A DNA stretch of 64,000 nucleotides from Terriglobia bacterium (lineage in GTDB: Bacteria; Acidobacteriota; Terriglobia; Acidiferrales; UBA7541): assembly GCA_023512135.1 (NCBI GenBank), contig JAIMAG010000001.1, positions 62,001 through 126,000 of the forward strand. The letters are read 5' to 3'. Within the stretch, counting starts at the first letter, position 1. Each line of letters begins with the position of its first letter. The translations under genes and the position numbers were made by a program. The notes beneath the pieces were generated by a model. That model saw nothing but the letters and a program-made list of their open reading frames with translations. It searched no databases and was not told where the DNA came from. Shown piece after piece: positions 1 through 7,168 of this stretch.

Positions 1-613
1 TGGCCACGACCTCGGCGCCCAGCCTGCGAAACAGCTCCGGGCCGAGCGCACTGGCCGCACCGTTGGCGCAGTCGAGCACGATTTTCATCCCCGCGAGCTT
101 CGCTTCTGCCGGCACGCGCCCGGCCAGAAATTCCAGATACCTATTCCCGAGGCCCGGCTGCGGCTCCAGCCGCGCTTCCGGCCCCGCCGGCGGCGGCTGC
201 TGCTGTCGCGCCAGGATGTGCTGCTCGAGGGCTTCTTCGATGGCATCGGGAAACTTCATTCCCGTCCGCGCGATCAGCTTGACGCCGTTGTCCGTGTAGG
301 GATTGTGCGAAGCGGAAACCACCACGCCGGCAGAAAAGTTCAGCGCGCGCACCAGGTAGGCGACGCCGGGCGTGGTCAGCACGCCGGCATAGACGGGCTG
401 GGCCCCGGCAGCCGCCAACCCGCAGGCAATCCACCCGGCAATGTGCGGACCGGATTCGCGCGTATCCACGCCGAGCAGCACCGTGGGCGCCGGCTCGGCG
501 GCGCGCAGATATTCCCCCACGGAACGACCCATCCAATAGAGCGTGGCGTCGTCGAGTGGATAGTGGCCAGGCGTTCCCCGGACACCGTCGGTCCCGAAAA
601 GCTGTTTGGGCAT
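1..613 (-). CDS. glmM: Phosphoglucosamine mutase GlmM (N-terminal part; gene runs off the window)
   Basis: GlmM interconverts glucosamine-6-phosphate and glucosamine-1-phosphate on the way to UDP-GlcNAc for peptidoglycan. The visible 204 codons start MPKQLFGTDGVRG, the hallmark N-terminus of the family. Around residue 105 they contain SASHNPYTDNGVK, the phosphoserine loop of alpha-D-phosphohexomutases; the serine before the histidine carries the phosphate. The C-terminal half lies beyond base 1. The gene lies 68 bases downstream of cdaR on the same strand, reproducing the conserved cdaA-cdaR-glmM order that links c-di-AMP synthesis with cell-wall synthesis. The ATG at 613 is the only good start before the signature motif. 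Confidence 0.95.
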   Translation of the reverse strand, partial: MPKQLFGTDGVRGTPGHYPLDDATLYWMGRSVGEYLRAAEPAPTVLLGVDTRESGPHIAGWIACGLAAAGAQPVYAGVLTTPGVAYLVRALNFSAGVVVSASHNPYTDNGVKLIARTGMKFPDAIEEALEQHILARQQQPPPAGPEARLEPQPGLGNRYLEFLAGRVPAEAKLAGMKIVLDCANGAASALGPELFRRLGAEVVA

Positions 614-681
614 GGTGGTACGGAAGAACTGCGTCCCGATTCTATCACACGGTCGTTCGGTCGCTGCGGAGGCAGCGGGGC

Positions 682-1083
682 TCAGCGCGCGCTGGTGGTC
701 GAGCGGCGAACGAGTCGGACCCGAACCTCTGCCGGCGAGATGCGTGTCAGTTCGACTCCGGGCGGCAGCTCGAGGTGATCGGCGGCCAGGTGCACGAGCA
801 GCTCACCCGGGGCCGCGCCGCTCAAGTCAATCGCGATGGATAGCTCGGCCGGCGTGAGCCGATGGAGGATCGCCGGCCGTCCCCGGACGCGCACATGAAT
901 CTGGGTGGGCACGTCTTCGGCGAGCTCGAGACCCGGGGGCAAATTGCGGAACTCCAGCGGCACCAGATAGCCGACCTCGGCCATCGGCTCCGCCGTGTAG
1001 GCGGCCCAGAGCAGAAACGAAATCAACAACGAGAGCAGCTTCAGGTGCCAGTTGTGGAGCAGCAGTCGCCCGAGCCAGCGCAT
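682..1083 (-). CDS. cdaR: CdaR/YbbR-domain regulator of diadenylate cyclase
   Basis: A 133-residue protein with one N-terminal membrane segment (about residues 8-28) followed by a single YbbR domain of about 85 residues outside the membrane. In characterised systems CdaR binds CdaA and modulates c-di-AMP output. Firmicute CdaR usually has several YbbR repeats, so this is a short, one-repeat form. It starts 3 bases after the cdaA stop, so the two are probably translationally coupled, and it precedes glmM. The family is assigned from the membrane anchor plus the PLEFRNLPPGLE-like YbbR pattern and the operon context. Confidence 0.85.
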   Translation of the reverse strand: MRWLGRLLLHNWHLKLLSLLISFLLWAAYTAEPMAEVGYLVPLEFRNLPPGLELAEDVPTQIHVRVRGRPAILHRLTPAELSIAIDLSGAAPGELLVHLAADHLELPPGVELTRISPAEVRVRLVRRSTTSAR

Positions 1084-1086
1084 CGC

Positions 1087-1938
1087 TCAGTCCTTCTGTT
1101 CACGGGGAGGAAACCAGCCGGCCGCCTCGGTGCGCAGCGGCACCGCGGGCAGCGGAAGCTGCGAACGGAAGCGGGCAAAGAAATCGGCGAGCCGCTGGCG
1201 CAACTGTTCGGGTGCGAGATTCAGTTCCATCGCACCGCCAAAGGCCAGCCCGATCGCTCCGGTCTGCTCGGAGACGACCACGGCCACCGCATCGGATTCT
1301 TCGGTGACCCCGATCGCCGCACGATGCCGTGTGCCGAGCTGATTGGAAATCATCGGATTGAGCGAAAGCGGGAGAAAACAGGCCGCGGCGGCAATCCGGT
1401 TCCCGCGGAGAATCGCTGCGCCATCATGCAGCGGCGATTCGGGACGGAAGATGGTGATCAGCAAATCGTAGCTGACCACCGCGTCGAGCGGAACGCCACT
1501 TTCGATATAGGTCTTCAGGCTGACGTCCCGTTCGAGCACCAGCAGCGCCCCGATGCGCTGCTGGGAGAGATAGCTGACGGCCATGACCACATCGTCGTGC
1601 GCTTCGGCGGTCTGCTGCGAGGAAAACCGTCGCCAGGGCGCCGCGCGACCCAGGTGGGCCAGGGCACGCCGAATCTCCGGCTGGAACAGCACGATCAGTG
1701 CGATCACGACGTAAGGCATCAGGTTCGCCAGCAGCCATTCCAGCATCTCCAGCCGTGCCCAGCGCGCACCGTAGAAGATCAACGCGAGCAGGGCCAGGGC
1801 GATTGTGGTCTGCAGCGCACGGGTGCTGCCCAGAAGATTCAAAATGTAATAGAGCAGGATGGCAATGATCAGGATGTCGAGCGCGGCACGCAGGTCCAGA
1901 CGAGCCAAAGCGTCCCAGGGAAATGCCGCCAGTAGCAT
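1087..1938 (-). CDS. cdaA: Diadenylate cyclase CdaA (DisA_N/DAC domain)
   Basis: CdaA condenses two ATP into c-di-AMP at the membrane. The 283-residue protein has hydrophobic N-terminal segments (about residues 15-80) and then the DAC domain. Its two signature motifs are visible: LHDGAAI (metal/ATP site) and GTRHRAAIG. The frame is open 39 bases further upstream, but the ATG at 1938 (MLLAAFPWDAL) gives the usual length; the longer start would add an arginine-rich, unlikely N-terminus. First gene of cdaA-cdaR-glmM, divergent from the permease that begins at 2054. Confidence 0.93.
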   Translation of the reverse strand: MLLAAFPWDALARLDLRAALDILIIAILLYYILNLLGSTRALQTTIALALLALIFYGARWARLEMLEWLLANLMPYVVIALIVLFQPEIRRALAHLGRAAPWRRFSSQQTAEAHDDVVMAVSYLSQQRIGALLVLERDVSLKTYIESGVPLDAVVSYDLLITIFRPESPLHDGAAILRGNRIAAAACFLPLSLNPMISNQLGTRHRAAIGVTEESDAVAVVVSEQTGAIGLAFGGAMELNLAPEQLRQRLADFFARFRSQLPLPAVPLRTEAAGWFPPREQKD

Positions 1939-2053
1939 GGTGCGGCTACAGTAACGCAAGGGCGCACGCCAGAGCAAGCCGTCGCCGTGCCCCGGCTACT
2001 GCACGGTGCCGCGGATGTGGTAAGGTAGCGGCGAAGTATCCGGTTCCCCGGTG

Positions 2054-3106
2054 ATGAACCGCACGCCACTGACCAGTCATCCTGCCGGACGCGCCAGTGT
2101 GCGCATCATTGCCGCCGGCATCGTGGTCGGCTTCTGCTACTGGGCATCCAGCGTGGTGATCACGCTGCTGTTGTCGGTGCTGCTGGCCTACTTCCTGGAC
2201 CCGCTGGTGGAGGGACTGGAACGACTGCACGTGCACCGGATCCTGGGATCGTTGCTGGCGGTGCTGATCATGCTGGCGCTGATTGGTGGACTGGGTTGGG
2301 TCTTCTGGGACCGGCTGACCCATTTCGCCGAAGACTGGCCGAAATACCAGGGCGTGCTGCGCGATGCCGTCGCTGGGGTACGCGAGCGGATCGAAGCCTT
2401 CGAGCGGCGTGTCTCCGAGCTGGCCCCGCAACGCCCGAGCAGTCGTCCGATCGTGCAGCTCGAAGACCGGCCGGGTTCCCTGCTGCTCCGCGGGCTCGGC
2501 TCGCTCTACGTGTTCCTGCTGGCAGTGAGCTTCCTGCCGTTTCTGGTGTTCTTCATGCTGGTCTACAAGCACCGGCTCTGGCACGCCACGCTGCAGTTGT
2601 TCCCGGCGAGCGAGCGAACGCGGGTCAAGCACGCGCTGGACGACATCAACGCGATGCTGCGCAGCTTCGTGGTCGGCAACGTGTTGGTGGCGGTGATCCT
2701 GGGCCTGGTGACTTCACTGTTTTTCTGGCTGCTGGGGCTGGACTATCCGGTGCTGACCGGCATTGCCTCGGGGTTCCTGAATCTGGTGCCGTATCTGGGC
2801 GTGGTGCTCGCGTGGATCCCTCCATTGATCATCGGGCTGGCGCAACTGAAGAGCTGGTGGATGTTTTTCACCATGATCGGCGTGCTCAGCTTCTTCCACC
2901 TGATCGCCATCAACGTGCTGGTGCCGGCGCTGGTAGGACACAAAGTCCACCTGAACGCGTTGGCGGCCACGGTGGCGCTGTTGTTCTGGGGCTGGCTGTG
3001 GGGCGGCCTGGGACTGATTCTGGCCATTCCGATCACCGCGACCGTGAAAGTCATCTGCGACCACGTGGAGCCGTGGCGTCCTATCGGCCGCTGGCTCGGA
3101 GCCTGA
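2054..3106 (+). CDS. AI-2E (PerM/UPF0118) family transporter
   Basis: A 350-residue integral membrane protein with about eight hydrophobic segments. The central soluble stretch (about residues 95-150) is followed by a segment beginning LLAVSFLPFLVFFMLVYK. The C-terminal segments include the family-typical GFLNLVPYLGVVLAWIPP and the terminal LGLILAIPITATVKVICDH. Members include PerM-like exporters and some Na+/H+ antiporters, so the substrate cannot be inferred. A GTG directly precedes the chosen ATG. No gene partner is evident: the gene stands alone between the cda operon and a gene-poor stretch. Confidence 0.88.
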   Translation: MNRTPLTSHPAGRASVRIIAAGIVVGFCYWASSVVITLLLSVLLAYFLDPLVEGLERLHVHRILGSLLAVLIMLALIGGLGWVFWDRLTHFAEDWPKYQGVLRDAVAGVRERIEAFERRVSELAPQRPSSRPIVQLEDRPGSLLLRGLGSLYVFLLAVSFLPFLVFFMLVYKHRLWHATLQLFPASERTRVKHALDDINAMLRSFVVGNVLVAVILGLVTSLFFWLLGLDYPVLTGIASGFLNLVPYLGVVLAWIPPLIIGLAQLKSWWMFFTMIGVLSFFHLIAINVLVPALVGHKVHLNALAATVALLFWGWLWGGLGLILAIPITATVKVICDHVEPWRPIGRWLGA

Positions 3107-3498
3107 CGCGGGCCGGACGATGGCACGGGGCGCGAGGCTTTCCGTGTGTCGGTGCGGGCAGAAGCCTGCGGCCCGGTGCTGCTTCGCTGAACCCGCATTG
3201 CACCGCTGCCTTCAGCGGCTGTGCGGGTAGAAGCGTGCCGGACGCACCGGCGAAACTCACAGTTCGAACAGCGCGACCAGCGCAATGTTCCGCAACTGCT
3301 GGCGCACGGTGCCGTGGCGCAGGAACCGTCGTGCGGAGGATTGCTGCGCATGGCTCTCCTGCACTGCCGCAGGGCTTCGGGGAGAAATGGAGGGGCCCGC
3401 CAGATGCCACCCGGGCCGGGGGCAGCCCCCGCACCACCCCTCACCGAGCTATCCCTGCGGGCCCCAGACCGATGCACGTGCCGGAATTCCGGCAGCGC
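3107..3498. other. Intergenic region, no convincing gene
   Basis: About 390 bases between convergent genes. An 18-base direct repeat with two mismatches (3152-3169 and 3221-3238) is separated by 69 bases, and a small perfect hairpin lies at 3203-3218. A minus-strand frame ending at 3257 reads as a plausible protein tail (FLRHGTVRQQLRNIALVALF) but has no credible start, so it may be a decayed remnant. No terminator with a U-run was found. Confidence 0.4.
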
Positions 3499-3879
3499 TT
3501 ACATCATGGCGCCGAGTTTGACTTCTTCCCACCGGCCGTTTTTCCGAACCTCTACCTTCTTGGCCATGATGGAGCCGTTGTGTTCGGAGCCCTGCACGCG
3601 AATCGTCTGACCGACGAAGTCGGCCAGGGCCGTGGACGGCGCGATGATGGCGTGGAACTTCTTGTCCCTGGTCAGCAGCCCGGCGGGGGAGCCGCCCTTC
3701 AGACACATGGTTCCACAGTTCTTCATCGTGCCATGGTCGTTGTCGGCCTCGCCCACGCTCAGGTAGCACTTGCTGTCCACCAGCGTGCCTTCCAGCGTGA
3801 CGTCTTTCTGGGCCACGCTGACGCCGGCGCCGATGGCCAGGGCCAGGACGAGAATGGGAAATAACCGTGTCAGTTTCAT
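3499..3879 (-). CDS. Small secreted protein of unknown function
   Basis: A 126-residue protein with a clear Sec signal peptide (MKLTRLFPILVLALAIGAGVSVAQ) and a mature domain of about 100 residues. The mature domain has three cysteines in the pattern C...NCGTMC and a hydrophilic C-terminus (VEVRKNGRWEEVKL). It resembles the many small exported acidobacterial proteins with a TLEGTLVDSKCYL-type opening, but the function is not recognised. The start is the ATG preceding the signal peptide with an AGGAGG-like site just upstream; longer starts would mask the signal. It lies 89 bases after the anti-sigma gene and may belong to the same transcript. Confidence 0.75.
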   Translation of the reverse strand: MKLTRLFPILVLALAIGAGVSVAQKDVTLEGTLVDSKCYLSVGEADNDHGTMKNCGTMCLKGGSPAGLLTRDKKFHAIIAPSTALADFVGQTIRVQGSEHNGSIMAKKVEVRKNGRWEEVKLGAMM

Positions 3880-3968
3880 GGTTCGAGCCTCCTTAGTACG
3901 CATGTTGGTACAGCACTACGGGGGATCCCGGAACGGATGCGACGAGGCGAGCCCGCCGCACCGCGCTC

Positions 3969-4208
3969 TCACAGCAAACCTGCAAAAAAGTGGGCGAGCC
4001 GGTCGTAGAGTAGCGCGCTGGTCGCCAGCGGCACTTCGAACGGCTCGCAATCGGCAACAATGCGCAGCGTTTGCTTGGTGGTGTCCACCACGACAAAGCA
4101 TCGTGCGCAGCGCGCGATATGACGTTCCAGCTCGCGCCGCAGTTCTTCAGAGCCTTCGCCGTCCAGGTAACAAGACAAGTTGTCCAACACTTCCTGACAG
4201 GTCAGCAC
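3969..4208 (-). CDS. Zinc-binding anti-sigma factor (short, soluble)
   Basis: A 79-residue protein whose N-terminal half carries the zinc anti-sigma pattern: CQEV near the start and HIARCARC (H-x3-C-x2-C) at about residues 29-36. There is no membrane segment, unlike typical membrane-bound ECF anti-sigmas, so it is probably cytoplasmic and may sense redox or metal through the zinc site. The start is GTG at 4208, only 3 bases after the sigma-factor stop, which implies coupled translation. Its likely role is to bind and hold the ECF sigma factor encoded upstream. Confidence 0.8.
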   Translation of the reverse strand: MLTCQEVLDNLSCYLDGEGSEELRRELERHIARCARCFVVVDTTKQTLRIVADCEPFEVPLATSALLYDRLAHFFAGLL

Positions 4209-4211
4209 GGC

Positions 4212-4913
4212 CTACCTCCCGCCCAGCCGCCCCGCGGGCCGCTCGAATGCCATAGCCATCATGTTGCGCACCATGCTGGTGGCACGACGCAGACGCGAAC
4301 GCAGGGTAGGCGGTTTTTCGAAGTGTGCGGCCAGCGCTTCGCGAACCATCAGCCGGGCACGCAGCACGCGCGACTTCGTCGCCGGAATGGAAAGCCCCAG
4401 GGCCTCGGCGGTTTCTTCGGTGCTCAACTCTTCGACGTCCCGCAGCAGAAAGACCACGCGGTAGGCTGGCGGCAGCGCGCGAATGGCCTCTTCGACAATT
4501 CGCTTCAGCTCTGCCGTCGCATAGCGCCGCTCGGGATTGGCGTACCACTCCTCGACGCGGCTGGGCCGGAGGTCCTGCAGGGGAGCTTCCAGGTCGTCCA
4601 GCGAAGCTGCATCGCGGCGGCGACGGAGAATTTGCAGCGATTCGTTCACCGCGATGCGCGTCAGCCAGGTGGTGAACCGCGCATCCCGCCGGAAGGTGGG
4701 CAGGTTTTGGTACGCTTTCAGAAACGCTTCCTGCATGGCTTCTTCGGCATCGGCCAGCTCGCCCAGAATCGCAATCGCGGTGCGGAAGACGCGCTGTTCG
4801 TGTTTGCGCACGAGTTGCTCGTAGGCCTGCTGGTCTCCCCCCAGCGTGCGTTCTACCAGCGGAGCGTCTTCGTCCTCTTCGGGCCGAAAGTTCTGTCTCC
4901 GGTTCGCGGTCAA
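4212..4913 (-). CDS. ECF-type RNA polymerase sigma factor
   Basis: A 233-residue sigma-70 family protein. Region 2 is visible (YEQLVRKHEQRVFRTAI ... DAEEAMQEAFLKAYQNLPTFRRDARFTTWLTRIAVN), as is region 4 (LPPAYRVVFLLRDVEELSTEETAEALGLSIPATKSRVLRAR). The start appears to be TTG at 4913, because a stop lies immediately upstream in frame and no ATG precedes region 2. A C-terminal tail of about 35 residues with MVRNMMAMAF follows region 4. It is cotranscribed with the anti-sigma gene 3 bases downstream. The target regulon is unknown. Confidence 0.92.
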   Translation of the reverse strand: MTANRRQNFRPEEDEDAPLVERTLGGDQQAYEQLVRKHEQRVFRTAIAILGELADAEEAMQEAFLKAYQNLPTFRRDARFTTWLTRIAVNESLQILRRRRDAASLDDLEAPLQDLRPSRVEEWYANPERRYATAELKRIVEEAIRALPPAYRVVFLLRDVEELSTEETAEALGLSIPATKSRVLRARLMVREALAAHFEKPPTLRSRLRRATSMVRNMMAMAFERPAGRLGGR

Positions 4914-5261
4914 CGGCTACCCCCGAATGCGCCTTGCGGGTACTCCAGACACTTTTCCCGCCTCAACTATGCGATACATGACCGGGAAAAAAGATTCAGC
5001 ACCAGTCGTTCCTTAACCAGCGAAGGCAGGATTTTCGGGAAACGTTCGAGCCACACCCCCAACACGACGGCGATCGATGCGATGACCGCTTCAGTGTCCC
5101 TTCCGGCAGCCTCTGCGACTAGCCCTCGTTGCGCACACCATCCGGTCTTTCGCGGCATGACTCTGGGAATGCGACTCTCGTCCTCGATTCGAGGTGCAGC
5201 GTTCCGAAGTCGCCCGCTGATCCCCAAGGGTGCAGACGAAAACCTTCGAAGTAAATTTTGC
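4914..5261. other. Intergenic region between divergent regulators
   Basis: About 350 bases between the start of the sigma-factor gene and the CsoR promoter. No open frame with convincing start and codon bias was found. A minus-strand frame here ends in a membrane-like string (VVLGVWLERF) but has no start region of its own and overlaps the csoR antisense. The stretch probably holds the promoter of the ECF gene, but no consensus boxes could be picked with confidence. Confidence 0.35.
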
Positions 5262-5298
5262 TTGCAACCCCAAGCCTGTCCCCCATATCCTATGGGGG
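5262..5298 (+). promoter_or_regulatory. Promoter overlapped by CsoR-type operator palindrome
   Basis: TTGCAA (5262-5267) and TATCCT (5286-5291) form a promoter with an 18-base spacer. The -10 box lies inside a perfect 5-3-3-3-5 palindrome, ccccc-ata-tcc-tat-ggggg (5280-5298), 10 bases before the csoR start. G-tract/C-tract palindromes of this type (CCCC-ATA ... TAT-GGGG) are the known operators of CsoR-family copper repressors, so autorepression by the adjacent gene is the natural reading. Confidence 0.75.
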
Positions 5299-5308
5299 TG
5301 GAGGGGAT

Positions 5309-5620
5309 ATGGCCAGGGCCGCAACGATCTGTTTGCCGCACGTCTATCTCGACCCGGAGGTCGAAAAGGAGTTGCAGGATCGCCTGAGCCGCATCGAAGG
5401 GCACGTGCGCGGCGTGCGGCGCATGCTCACCGAACAGGCTACCTGCGAGGACCTGCTGCTGCAGCTCGCCGCCATTCGTTCGGCACTCACGCAGGTGCAG
5501 GCGCGCCTGCTCGAAAATCACATCGAGACCTGCGTGGCCGATGCCGTGCGCCGCGGCCGCGGCCGCAAGGCGCTCGACCATCTCAAGAGCGCTCTTGCGC
5601 AGGTGATGAAGATGCAGTGA
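5309..5620 (+). CDS. csoR: CsoR/RcnR-family metal-sensing repressor
   Basis: A 103-residue all-helical repressor. Cys46, His71 and Cys75 keep the spacing (25 and 4) of the Cys-His-Cys Cu(I) site of CsoR, and RIEGHVRGVRRML is the family's opening helix pattern. Frames that could add residues upstream would cover the operator palindrome, so the ATG at 5309 is preferred. It heads a plus-strand operon containing a MerT-MerP protein, a CopZ-like chaperone and a glutaredoxin. The inducing metal could be copper or mercury; the C-H-C site fits Cu(I), while the downstream MerTP fits Hg(II). Confidence 0.88.
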   Translation: MARAATICLPHVYLDPEVEKELQDRLSRIEGHVRGVRRMLTEQATCEDLLLQLAAIRSALTQVQARLLENHIETCVADAVRRGRGRKALDHLKSALAQVMKMQ

Positions 5621-5646
5621 AGGTTTCGCTTTCGGGAGGACGGCGC

Positions 5647-6393
5647 ATGAAAGAAAAACTGGGGATTGTCGGGGCGATTGCCGCAGCGGTGCTGGCTTCG
5701 GTCTGTTGCCTCGGACCGGTGGTGCTGGCCGGGCTGGGGCTTGGCGCGGTGGCCGCGGCGCAGAGCTTCGCTCCGTATCGGCCGTTGTTCCTGGCCCTGA
5801 CGGCCGTGTTTCTGGGCGTGGGTTTCTACTTTGCTTACCGGAAACCGGAACCGGCCACCTGCGAGGGTCAGGTGTGTGAGACGACGCGCGCTGCCGCGGA
5901 CGGCGAAGGCTGCTGCTCCGGCCGAGCTGCGCAACCAGTTCCCTGCGCTCCGGGCTCGTCCGCAGGACTCACTGCATTGCGCGGAGCGATCGCCATCGAA
6001 GAGTCTTCCACAGGAGGAGAAATCAAGAAAACTTCAACAGGAGGAGAAGTCATGAAGAGAAAACTGGTTTTCGCTGCGATGGTCGTGGCGCTGGTCACCT
6101 CGTTCGGCTGGGCGGCGCAGCAAGCGTCCGAGCCGACATCCACGAAGCTGCAAATCACACAATGTGCGCTGAAGGTAAGCGGGATGACCTGCGAAGGCTG
6201 TGCCGAGGCCGTCAAGGCACGCCTGCTGAAGCTGGAAGGCGTCAAGGCCGCTACCGTGAACCACAAAACGGGTGCAGTCACGGTGGAATACGACGCGAAG
6301 AAAACCTCGCCGGAGAAAATCGTCTCCGCGTTCAACGAGGGCAGCGGAGGCTTCAAAGCCGAGCTGGCCAAGCCAGCCCCGAAACGGGACTGA
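5647..6393 (+). CDS. MerT-MerP-like metal transport protein, read as a continuous frame
   Basis: A 248-codon frame. Residues 1-65 are MerT-like: a membrane segment with the metal-relay pair SVCCLGP and a second segment ending YFAYRK. A Cys-rich tail follows (CEGQVC, GCC). From about residue 136 the frame passes without a stop into MKRKLVFAAMVVALVTSFGW, a signal peptide, and then a heavy-metal-associated domain with GMTCEGC, as in MerP. MerT moves Hg(II) across the inner membrane and MerP delivers it. The product is either a MerTP fusion or, because an excellent ribosome site and ATG lie at 6037-6054, two overlapping products. No merA reductase is nearby. Confidence 0.72.
   Translation: MKEKLGIVGAIAAAVLASVCCLGPVVLAGLGLGAVAAAQSFAPYRPLFLALTAVFLGVGFYFAYRKPEPATCEGQVCETTRAAADGEGCCSGRAAQPVPCAPGSSAGLTALRGAIAIEESSTGGEIKKTSTGGEVMKRKLVFAAMVVALVTSFGWAAQQASEPTSTKLQITQCALKVSGMTCEGCAEAVKARLLKLEGVKAATVNHKTGAVTVEYDAKKTSPEKIVSAFNEGSGGFKAELAKPAPKRD
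6010..6054 (+). promoter_or_regulatory. Tandemly duplicated Shine-Dalgarno element and internal start of the MerP-like part
   Basis: The 12-mer acaggaggagaa occurs at 6010-6021 and again at 6037-6048, a 27-base in-frame direct duplication (translated STGGE...KKTSTGGE). The second copy sits 3 bases before the ATG at 6052, which opens a 113-residue signal-peptide/HMA protein. The duplication probably arose by slippage and may have removed the original merT stop codon. Internal initiation here would release a periplasmic MerP of normal size. Confidence 0.7.
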
Positions 6394-6455
6394 AACCTCG
6401 TCCTGCTTCCGAAGGCTCCGCACCCAGCCGCGGAACGGCGGCGAGGAGAAAGCTG

Positions 6456-6941
6456 ATGTCCAAGACTTGTTGCCCGAACCCTGCGGGTGCCGGCGTGCCG
6501 GCACCCACCTCCCTGCCCTGTCCGGAAAACGGCGCACGAGCGAAGCGGGTCGGCCTGCGGACCGTAAAGGCGTTGGTGCGGCATCTGCCGTTCCGCATGC
6601 CCTCGACGCAGTACTACTTCTGCGAAGCACCAGAGTGCGATATCGTCTATTTTGCGGCAGACCCTTCTGCCCCGATTTTCCGCCGCGCCGACCTGCTGGT
6701 GCGCGTCGAGCCAAAGGAGCCTGGTGAGGACGTGCCGGTCTGTTATTGTTTCGGCATCGCCCGCCGCGAGATTGCGGACGAGCTTGCGCGAACAGGACGC
6801 AGCAGCGCGGCCGAACGCATACGCTCCGAGGTGAAGGCCGGGAGATGCGCCTGCGAGGTGAAAAATCCCTCGGGCCGCTGCTGCCTGGGCCGGATTGCCC
6901 GGGCAGTGGAGCAGCTCCGTGAGGCTTCGTCGCGCGGCTGA
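6456..6941 (+). CDS. CopZ-like (Archaeoglobus-type N-terminal domain) metallochaperone, Cys-rich
   Basis: A 161-residue protein with 13 or so cysteines arranged as CC near the N-terminus, YYFCEAPECDIVYF (about residues 50-63), VCYCFG and a C-terminal CACEVKNPSGRCCLG. This pattern matches the iron-sulfur/zinc domain fused to some CopZ copper chaperones and found alone in mercury and copper operons. The ATG at 6456 has a gaggaga site upstream. Its position directly after MerTP suggests it accepts or buffers the imported or displaced metal ion in the cytoplasm. The family assignment rests on the cysteine pattern and context. Confidence 0.75.
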   Translation: MSKTCCPNPAGAGVPAPTSLPCPENGARAKRVGLRTVKALVRHLPFRMPSTQYYFCEAPECDIVYFAADPSAPIFRRADLLVRVEPKEPGEDVPVCYCFGIARREIADELARTGRSSAAERIRSEVKAGRCACEVKNPSGRCCLGRIARAVEQLREASSRG

Positions 6942-7012
6942 GCCGTGCTGCGCTTCGTGTTCCCTGCTCTGTGCAGATCATCTCGGTCCAGCCGAGCACA
7001 AACCACGAGAGG

Positions 7013-7156
7013 ATGAGCCATGGCCCATTCGCTCAACTGACCGGCCTGTGGAACGGCGTTCGTGATGTTGGCCAGCTCGAACCGATGGCCAAACCGCTGT
7101 CGCTGGTGGAAATGCTCCGCCACCACCAGCGAGCCGATATCTACCTGGTGTATTGA
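7013..7156 (+). CDS. Possible small protein between metallochaperone and glutaredoxin
   Basis: A 47-codon frame with start MSHGPFAQLTGLWNGV and end RADIYLVY that keeps the GC-rich third positions of neighbouring genes. It ends 12 bases before the glutaredoxin start. The best ribosome-site sequence (gagagga, 7006-7012) is too close to this ATG and better placed for a second ATG at 7020 in another frame, which hits TGA after six codons. No family is recognised. It could be a genuine small operon protein, a gene remnant or untranslated spacer. Confidence 0.3.
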   Translation: MSHGPFAQLTGLWNGVRDVGQLEPMAKPLSLVEMLRHHQRADIYLVY

Positions 7157-7168
7157 AGCGGAGGAAAA

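Noticed and set aside
3257-3445. Minus-strand frame ending in a protein-like tail
   Set aside because: The upstream part is Pro/Gly/Trp-rich with no start and no known domain; too weak to annotate as a gene.
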